Assembly (NCBI RefSeq): GCF_018918285.1
Contig: NZ_JAHLQF010000002.1
Location: 496,001-560,000 of the forward strand
DNA length: 64,000 bases
From: Clostridium mobile
GTDB lineage: Bacteria; Bacillota; Clostridia; Clostridiales; Clostridiaceae
Reading direction: 5' to 3'
The notes under the pieces are model-generated. The model was not told the DNA's origin. It saw nothing but the letters and a program-made list of their open reading frames with translations, and did no database searches. Position numbers and translations under genes: made by a program. How positions within the stretch are numbered: position 1 is the stretch's first letter; the number at the start of each line of letters is the position of its first letter. This document shows, in pieces, positions 59,450-64,000 of the stretch.

Positions 59450-59483
59450 TAAAAGCAGCCTAGTTAAAATCAGACTGCTTTTA
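59450..59483. terminator. hairpin in a divergent gap
   Basis: AAAAGCAGCCT and CAGACTGCTTTT with TATG after it. A terminator in front of two divergent genes is unexpected; it may be a relic or attenuator. Confidence 0.4.
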
Positions 59484-59567
59484 TGTATAAAATCATAATA
59501 TTAGGAAAACATTTACAGATGAGAAGTGTATAGTATACTAATAAAATTATAATCAGGCGGTGAGTAA

Positions 59568-60821
59568 ATGTCTCATATAGTTGGAAAAGAAGCTTATAAA
59601 AGCTTAGAAGAAAGATTAAATAGATTCCCTCAGGGAGCTCCTCCATCTAAAACCCTTTATAAAATACTTCAGGTATTGTTTAGTGAAAAGGAAGCAGTTC
59701 TTGTTGCACAATTACCTATAAGACCTTTTACAGTTAAAACAGCAAGTAAAGTGTGGAATATGGACGAGGTTTCAGCAAGAAAAATACTAGACGAACTTGC
59801 AAGTAGAGCAATATTATTAGATGTAGATAATAAAGGCACTAAAGAATATGTACTACCTCCACCAATGGCTGGTTTTTTCGAATTTTCTTTAATGAGAATT
59901 AGTGGAGATATTGATCAAAAGGTTTTAGCTGAGTTGTTTCATAAATATCTAAATGATGAAGAAGATTTTATAAAAGAATTATTCTTTAGCACAGAAACAA
60001 AATTAGGAAGAGTGTTTGTACAAGAAAAGGTATTATCTAAGGATAACGAGATTCATATTTTAGATTTCGAAAGAGCCAGTCATATAATTAAAACTTCAAG
60101 CCATATAGGTGTTAGCACTTGTTATTGTCGTCATAAAATGGAACACATGGGAAAAGCCTGCGATGCTCCTATGGATATATGCATGACTTTCAACAATGTG
60201 GCAGATTCTTTAATTAGACACGGTTATGCGCGAAGGGTGGATGTATCAGAGTGTCTTGAACTTTTACATGAGGCCTATGAAAATAACTTGGTTCAATGCG
60301 GGGAGAATGTGAAAAAAGGTGTAACTTTCATATGCAACTGCTGTGGATGTTGTTGTGAAGCACTGATGGCAGCACGTAAATTTGGAATGCTAAATCCAGT
60401 AAATACTACAAGCTATATTCCAAGAATTGTAGAGGAAAGTTGTGTCAGTTGTGGTAAGTGCATAAAGGCTTGTCCTATCGAAGCTATTGAAATGAATGAA
60501 AAGAAAGTTAAAATAAATAAAGACATATGTTTAGGATGCGGAGTTTGTGTAAGATCCTGTGCCTTTAACAGTATTTTATTAGAAAGGCGAAAAGAAAGTA
60601 TAATTACTCCAGTTAATTCTGTACATAGAATTGTAATGATGGCCATAGAAAAGGGTATGCTTCAAAATTTAATTTTTGATAATCATGCACTAGGTAGCCA
60701 TAGGGCTATGGCCGCGGTTTTATCTTCAATATTAAAACTGCCACCGATAAAGAGAGCCATGGCGAGCAAACAGATGAAGTCTATTTATTTAGAAAAAGCA
60801 ATAGAAAAGTTAGATATTTAG
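59568..60821 (+). CDS. winged-helix and multi-cluster 4Fe-4S protein, 417 aa
   Basis: A winged-helix-like N-terminal domain (about 25-100: VLVAQLPIRPFTVKTASKVW, EVSARKILDELASRAIL) is followed by a Cys-rich middle (STCYCRHKMEHMGKACD, FICNCCGCCCEAL). A 2[4Fe-4S] ferredoxin unit (CVSCGKCIKACPIEA, CLGCGVCVRSC) comes last. This order occurs in uncharacterised clostridial 4Fe-4S proteins and suggests a redox-linked sensor or enzyme. The site before ATG is GGCGGTGAG. Confidence 0.85.
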   Translation: MSHIVGKEAYKSLEERLNRFPQGAPPSKTLYKILQVLFSEKEAVLVAQLPIRPFTVKTASKVWNMDEVSARKILDELASRAILLDVDNKGTKEYVLPPPMAGFFEFSLMRISGDIDQKVLAELFHKYLNDEEDFIKELFFSTETKLGRVFVQEKVLSKDNEIHILDFERASHIIKTSSHIGVSTCYCRHKMEHMGKACDAPMDICMTFNNVADSLIRHGYARRVDVSECLELLHEAYENNLVQCGENVKKGVTFICNCCGCCCEALMAARKFGMLNPVNTTSYIPRIVEESCVSCGKCIKACPIEAIEMNEKKVKINKDICLGCGVCVRSCAFNSILLERRKESIITPVNSVHRIVMMAIEKGMLQNLIFDNHALGSHRAMAAVLSSILKLPPIKRAMASKQMKSIYLEKAIEKLDI

Positions 60822-60860
60822 AAGTTGTAGTAAAATATCTAATATAAAATATCTTATATT

Positions 60861-60911
60861 ATAATGAATAAGGATACTTAAATATAAGTAACCTTATTCA
60901 TTATATTTTTT
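60861..60911 (+). terminator. terminator of the 4Fe-4S gene
   Basis: ATAATGAATAAGG / CCTTATTCATTAT, a perfect 13-base stem, then ATTTTTT. Confidence 0.88.
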
Positions 60912-60991
60912 ATGCAACTATTTCCACATTTCCAAGGTCTAATAGATATAACCAAAAAATATGCGCATATGAGATTACAGGAGGTAATTTA

Positions 60992-61558
60992 ATGGAATTA
61001 CTTATAAAAAAAGCACAAAAGGGCGATAAGGAAGCCTTTATTCAAGCAATTGATGAGTATATGATCCAAATGTATAAAGTTGCAAAAAGTAGACTTAATT
61101 CCGATGATGATATTGGAGATGCCATGCAGGATACCATATTATCAGCGTACAGAAGTTTGAAAACATTGAAGGAGCCTCGTTATTTTAAAACTTGGATTAT
61201 TAAGATACTTATTAATAAATGTAATAACATCATGTCTAAAAGTAAACATATAGTTTATGTAGATGATTATAGCAAGGTTTCTAGAGATACAGATATGAGT
61301 GTTTATGATAGTGATGTTGAAGAAGAATTAGATTTTACAGAAACCTTAAAAATATTAAATGAGGATTATAGAACAGTTATTGTCCTCTATTATGTGAATG
61401 GATTTACTTCTAAAGAAATAAGTGAAATATTGGAGGAGAAAGAAGGTACCATTAAATCAAGGCTTAGTAGAGCAAGGCAACAATTAAAAGAACATTATAT
61501 GACCAATAATTTGCTTGATAATTCTTTGAAATTAAATTTAGGAGGTCATGTGAGATGA
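60992..61558 (+). CDS. RNA polymerase sigma-70 family (ECF) factor, 188 aa
   Basis: Region 2 (DIGDAMQDTILSAYRSLKTL, RYFKTWIIKILINKCNNI) and region 4 (DYRTVIVLYYVNGFTSKEIS, KEGTIKSRLSRARQQLKEH). The following membrane protein overlaps by four bases and is its likely anti-sigma partner. It is SigV-like in size. GGAGG precedes ATG. Confidence 0.93.
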   Translation: MELLIKKAQKGDKEAFIQAIDEYMIQMYKVAKSRLNSDDDIGDAMQDTILSAYRSLKTLKEPRYFKTWIIKILINKCNNIMSKSKHIVYVDDYSKVSRDTDMSVYDSDVEEELDFTETLKILNEDYRTVIVLYYVNGFTSKEISEILEEKEGTIKSRLSRARQQLKEHYMTNNLLDNSLKLNLGGHVR

Positions 61559-62601
61559 ATATAGATTTTGATAAAACAATAGAAAAAGAACTGCAAAAGG
61601 ATATTGAAATACCTAACATTGTATTAGAAAAAACCAATAGGGCTTTTGAAGATATAAGAAATTCTAAGGATGAGGGAGGTAATAAAGGCCAAACCATTAG
61701 AAAACCGTTAATTGCTTCAATTGCAACAATATGTTTATTTAGTTTAATTGCCTTTAGTAAACCAACTCTTGCTGCCATAAGGTGGTTTTTTAGAGATGTG
61801 GGAATTCGAAAAGCCGTTGATAATGGGTATGTTCAACCTATTATTGATAATGTTGTAAAAGATAATGGTGTATCAATTAAGATAGATGATGTAATGGTGG
61901 ATAAGACAAAAGCAGCAATCTCATTTACATTAAATTTTGATGATGCTACTGTATTAAAGAATGCTGATAAATTAAATCTAGATATGGTTGTAACAGACGA
62001 AACAGGTAGGACTATAATGGAGGATGGTAACGCAGAGTCATTGGTCGGGGGATTGGATAGTGAGACTTATATGTCCAATAAAGATAATGGAGAAATAAAG
62101 TACACACTTACCCTATATTCACCAGAAGGAAAGATGATAGATATTAATTCCTTAAAGTTAAATGTAAAATCCATAAATTTATATAATCAATTAATAGATA
62201 GATATTATAAAAAGATTAATGGTAATTGGAGTTATTCAATTAAACTAGATAGTAAATTTAAAAACACAGAAACTATAAAGTATATTGCTGAAAGTAAAAA
62301 CGAAACCATTGACATAGTTTCTGCTGAGATGCTTCCTACTGGATTGTTTGTAAAGTTTATTGTAAATACACCTGTGGATGAAAGTATAATCAATAAGGTA
62401 ACTATTGTGGATGAAAAAGGCAATACATTCCAATCTTCGAGCATAGCTAATATGTCTTATACATCTGATAGAAAAGACCTGATTTCCATGACCTTCAGTA
62501 TAACTTCATTTGACAATGCAGATAGACTTCAAATGGTTGTTAAAGATATTAATGGAGAGGATATAAAGTTAAACTTAGTTAAAGTAGCAGAAAATAAATA
62601 A
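61555..62601 (+). CDS. DUF4179 membrane anti-sigma protein, 348 aa
   Basis: Cytoplasmic part about 1-50, a membrane helix about 51-68 (IASIATICLFSLIAFS), then a DUF4179-type extracytoplasmic region (VDNGYVQPIIDNVVKDNGVS, DDVMVDKTKAAISFTLNF, FVKFIVNTPVDES). The ATGA overlap with the sigma gene couples translation. The sensed signal is unknown. A perfect 14-base inverted repeat follows. Confidence 0.9.
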   Translation: MNIDFDKTIEKELQKDIEIPNIVLEKTNRAFEDIRNSKDEGGNKGQTIRKPLIASIATICLFSLIAFSKPTLAAIRWFFRDVGIRKAVDNGYVQPIIDNVVKDNGVSIKIDDVMVDKTKAAISFTLNFDDATVLKNADKLNLDMVVTDETGRTIMEDGNAESLVGGLDSETYMSNKDNGEIKYTLTLYSPEGKMIDINSLKLNVKSINLYNQLIDRYYKKINGNWSYSIKLDSKFKNTETIKYIAESKNETIDIVSAEMLPTGLFVKFIVNTPVDESIINKVTIVDEKGNTFQSSSIANMSYTSDRKDLISMTFSITSFDNADRLQMVVKDINGEDIKLNLVKVAENK

Positions 62602-62615
62602 ATATAAAAGCATTT

Positions 62616-62652
62616 TAAGAGACTGTCTAAAATTATTGTAGACAGTCTCTTA
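62616..62652 (+). terminator. strong hairpin after the sigma operon
   Basis: TAAGAGACTGTCTA / TAGACAGTCTCTTA, perfect 14-base stem, without a clean T-run. Confidence 0.7.
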
Positions 62653-62936
62653 TGTTAAGTTATAAAAACTTATACAGAGATATACGTCTATAATTAAATG
62701 GAATTTATTGAAGATAATAGCTATAATATAACTATCATGGGCAAAGTGTGCCTTCATTTTTATAAACTAAAATGTAATGCAAAAGGATTAAGGTGAAACA
62801 TTATGGATAAAAAATAGGCACTTATCCTGCGTTGCTAGAAACTTTATTAAAACTTTTAGTGAAGGTACAAAAATGTAGTATTCGAAGGAAAATACGAAAT
62901 AAGAATAAATTATAAATATTGTGAAAGGAGACTATA
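62653..62936. other. intergenic region with possible coding relics
   Basis: About 285 bases. A short frame near 62804 (ATGGATAAAAAATAG) is broken at once, and RNFIKTFSEGTKM can be read nearby in another frame. No repeat module is seen. Confidence 0.25.
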
Positions 62937-63446
62937 ATGAAACTTGATATAATTAGGTCTAGCGTTTCTACCAACTTAAATCATACTCAAGATGTTATAA
63001 GAAAAGATATAGAATGTTTGATTAAAAACTATAAAATTGAACTGAAATCTTTGAGTAAAATGATAGGAGTAGATTATGTTTGGTTGAAAGATTATATGGA
63101 TGGAAAAAACAATTTATATGACTATGATACAAATATTTCAAAATCTAAGGAGAATAATGGAAAGGTTTTGGACAACCTCAATATTCCAAACTCTGTCCGT
63201 TTAATCAATATGATTTCTATGTTATCTCAAGGAGTTTTGATGGTAAATGAAGATGATCGAGTTAAGGGAGCAATAGATGTGCTAATAGGTGAGTTTGAAA
63301 TTAGTTATGAAACTTTAGCTATATATGCAGGACTTGAGTTAGGAGATTTGCAAAGTTTTATGAATGATACTAATTCCCTTTCTTGTGAGAAAAAATATAA
63401 GTTAGCAGTGGCAAGTTTATTTTTACACTATTTATTTAAAAGGTAG
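62937..63446 (+). CDS. HTH-like hypothetical protein, 169 aa
   Basis: Helical protein with two HTH-like units: LKSLSKMIGVDYVWLKDYMD near residue 40 and YETLAIYAGLELGDLQSFMN near 130. Both look like degenerate XRE motifs. Whether it binds DNA is unknown. GAAAGGAG before ATG is good. Confidence 0.65.
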   Translation: MKLDIIRSSVSTNLNHTQDVIRKDIECLIKNYKIELKSLSKMIGVDYVWLKDYMDGKNNLYDYDTNISKSKENNGKVLDNLNIPNSVRLINMISMLSQGVLMVNEDDRVKGAIDVLIGEFEISYETLAIYAGLELGDLQSFMNDTNSLSCEKKYKLAVASLFLHYLFKR

Positions 63447-63569
63447 CCCAATTGATTTACAATCTTCTTATAGTACGCAGGTCCATGTAGTTTAGGGATA
63501 TAGACGGAAATATTGTTAACTTTGTAAGTATCTTAAGAAATTAATTCATATTTATGGGGGTGTTAAAAG

Positions 63570-64000
63570 GTGAAGCCTTCAGATAAAAAAATGCTTATTA
63601 TCGGTGCGGGTGTTATTGGAAGCATATATGCCGTAAACCTATCAAATGCTGGATATTCTGTCACTATGCTTGCTCGTTCCCGTAGATTAACTGAACTAGA
63701 AGAAAAGGGACTTACTTTTTATAATAATAAGACTGGTAGCATAGATAGGGCGCATGTGAAAATTATTAATAAGCTTCATGATGATGACATCTATGACTAT
63801 GTTTTTGTTACTGTTAGATATGAACAAATTGAGGATGCACTTTTGGGAATAAAGAATAATTGCAGTCGTAATATAGTTACTATGGTCAATAACCCTTTTG
63901 GATACGATAGGTGGGAAGAAATAGTAGGAAAAGAAAAAATCGTACCTGCTTTTCCGGGAGCTGGAGGGAAAATTGAAAACGGCGTTTTGTATTATAAGTT
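63570..64000 (+). CDS. ketopantoate reductase (PanE/ApbA-like), 5' part
   Basis: GTG start after GGGGG. The N-terminal Rossmann loop is MLIIGAGVIGSIYAVNLSNA, followed by LARSRRLTELEEKGL and DYVFVTVRYEQIEDAL, the usual PanE-like pattern. The gene continues past the window. Such proteins use NADPH to reduce 2-dehydropantoate, but many paralogues act elsewhere. Confidence 0.88.
   Translation, partial: MKPSDKKMLIIGAGVIGSIYAVNLSNAGYSVTMLARSRRLTELEEKGLTFYNNKTGSIDRAHVKIINKLHDDDIYDYVFVTVRYEQIEDALLGIKNNCSRNIVTMVNNPFGYDRWEEIVGKEKIVPAFPGAGGKIENGVLYYK

Overview
The window is AT-rich, low-GC Firmicutes DNA that I place in Clostridium sensu stricto or a close relative. The reasons are strong GGAGG ribosome sites, TATAAT promoters, a T-box leader on serS, a lysine riboswitch, many 2[4Fe-4S] proteins, DUF2382 and DUF4179/DUF4367 genes, and clostridial small DUF families. 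No rRNA, tRNA, CRISPR array, intact IS or integrase gene was seen. The window opens inside a uvrA-type gene and closes inside a ketopantoate-reductase-like gene.

Layout. 1-15 kb: uvrA end, then many small genes (membrane proteins, GNAT, macro domain, CPBP protease, zinc ribbons, HD) around one large class B PBP, ending in a frameshifted MalY-type aminotransferase. 15-24 kb: mixed strands, with an orphan anti-sigma protein, LUD protein, AraC/GyrI regulator, DUF1349, two DUF2382 proteins and a flagellin lacking its C-terminal domain. 24-30 kb: FrhB-type Fe-S protein, then a run of genes typical of polymorphic-toxin immunity (SUFU, ankyrin, DUF4261, DUF7000-like). 30-39 kb: a conserved block with a DUF6323/DUF6179-like pair, T-box/serS, a flavodoxin-ferredoxin, and a lysine riboswitch with a three-gene ABC importer. 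39-58 kb: a long array of short, mostly unrelated + strand genes (VOC, CsaA, GNATs, XRE, DUF1801, SMI1/KNR4, MBL fold, QueG-like, flavin reductase, CAT, sigma/anti-sigma, VanZ, DUF6892-like). 58-64 kb: VOC, exported protein, winged-helix Fe-S protein, a second sigma/anti-sigma pair, and the PanE-like start.

The main observation concerns the noncoding DNA. In the accessory regions the small genes are separated by mosaics of a few recurring modules. Module A is a terminator hairpin with 5' arm AACACCGTATTATTCA followed by a T-run (about 24 copies). A second small stem, GCGTCG/CGACGT-type, often follows. Module B carries a boxA-like TTCTTTGAAAA and ends in TGAATAATACGGTGTT, the exact reverse complement of the A arm (about 10 copies). 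Promoter modules P1-P3 and a shared 5' leader (AAGATTATTTATATTT) come next. All copies seen lie on the + strand, co-oriented with the genes. They are absent from the conserved interiors (PBP, serS, lysine transporter). Arm changes are compensated (ACACC/GGTGT versus ATACC/GGTAT), which suggests selection on RNA structure. Module edges coincide with truncated genes, gene relics and a chimeric gene/repeat junction. The array looks like a cassette-type gene-collecting region using a shared promoter-leader-terminator scaffold. It is integron-like in logic, but no recombinase is visible here.

The coherent operons are the lysine-riboswitch ABC importer, the sigma/anti-sigma pairs at 52.0-53.3 and 61.0-62.6 kb, the paired DUF2382 genes, the DUF6323/DUF6179-like pair, and the membrane protein/XRE pair with twin operators.
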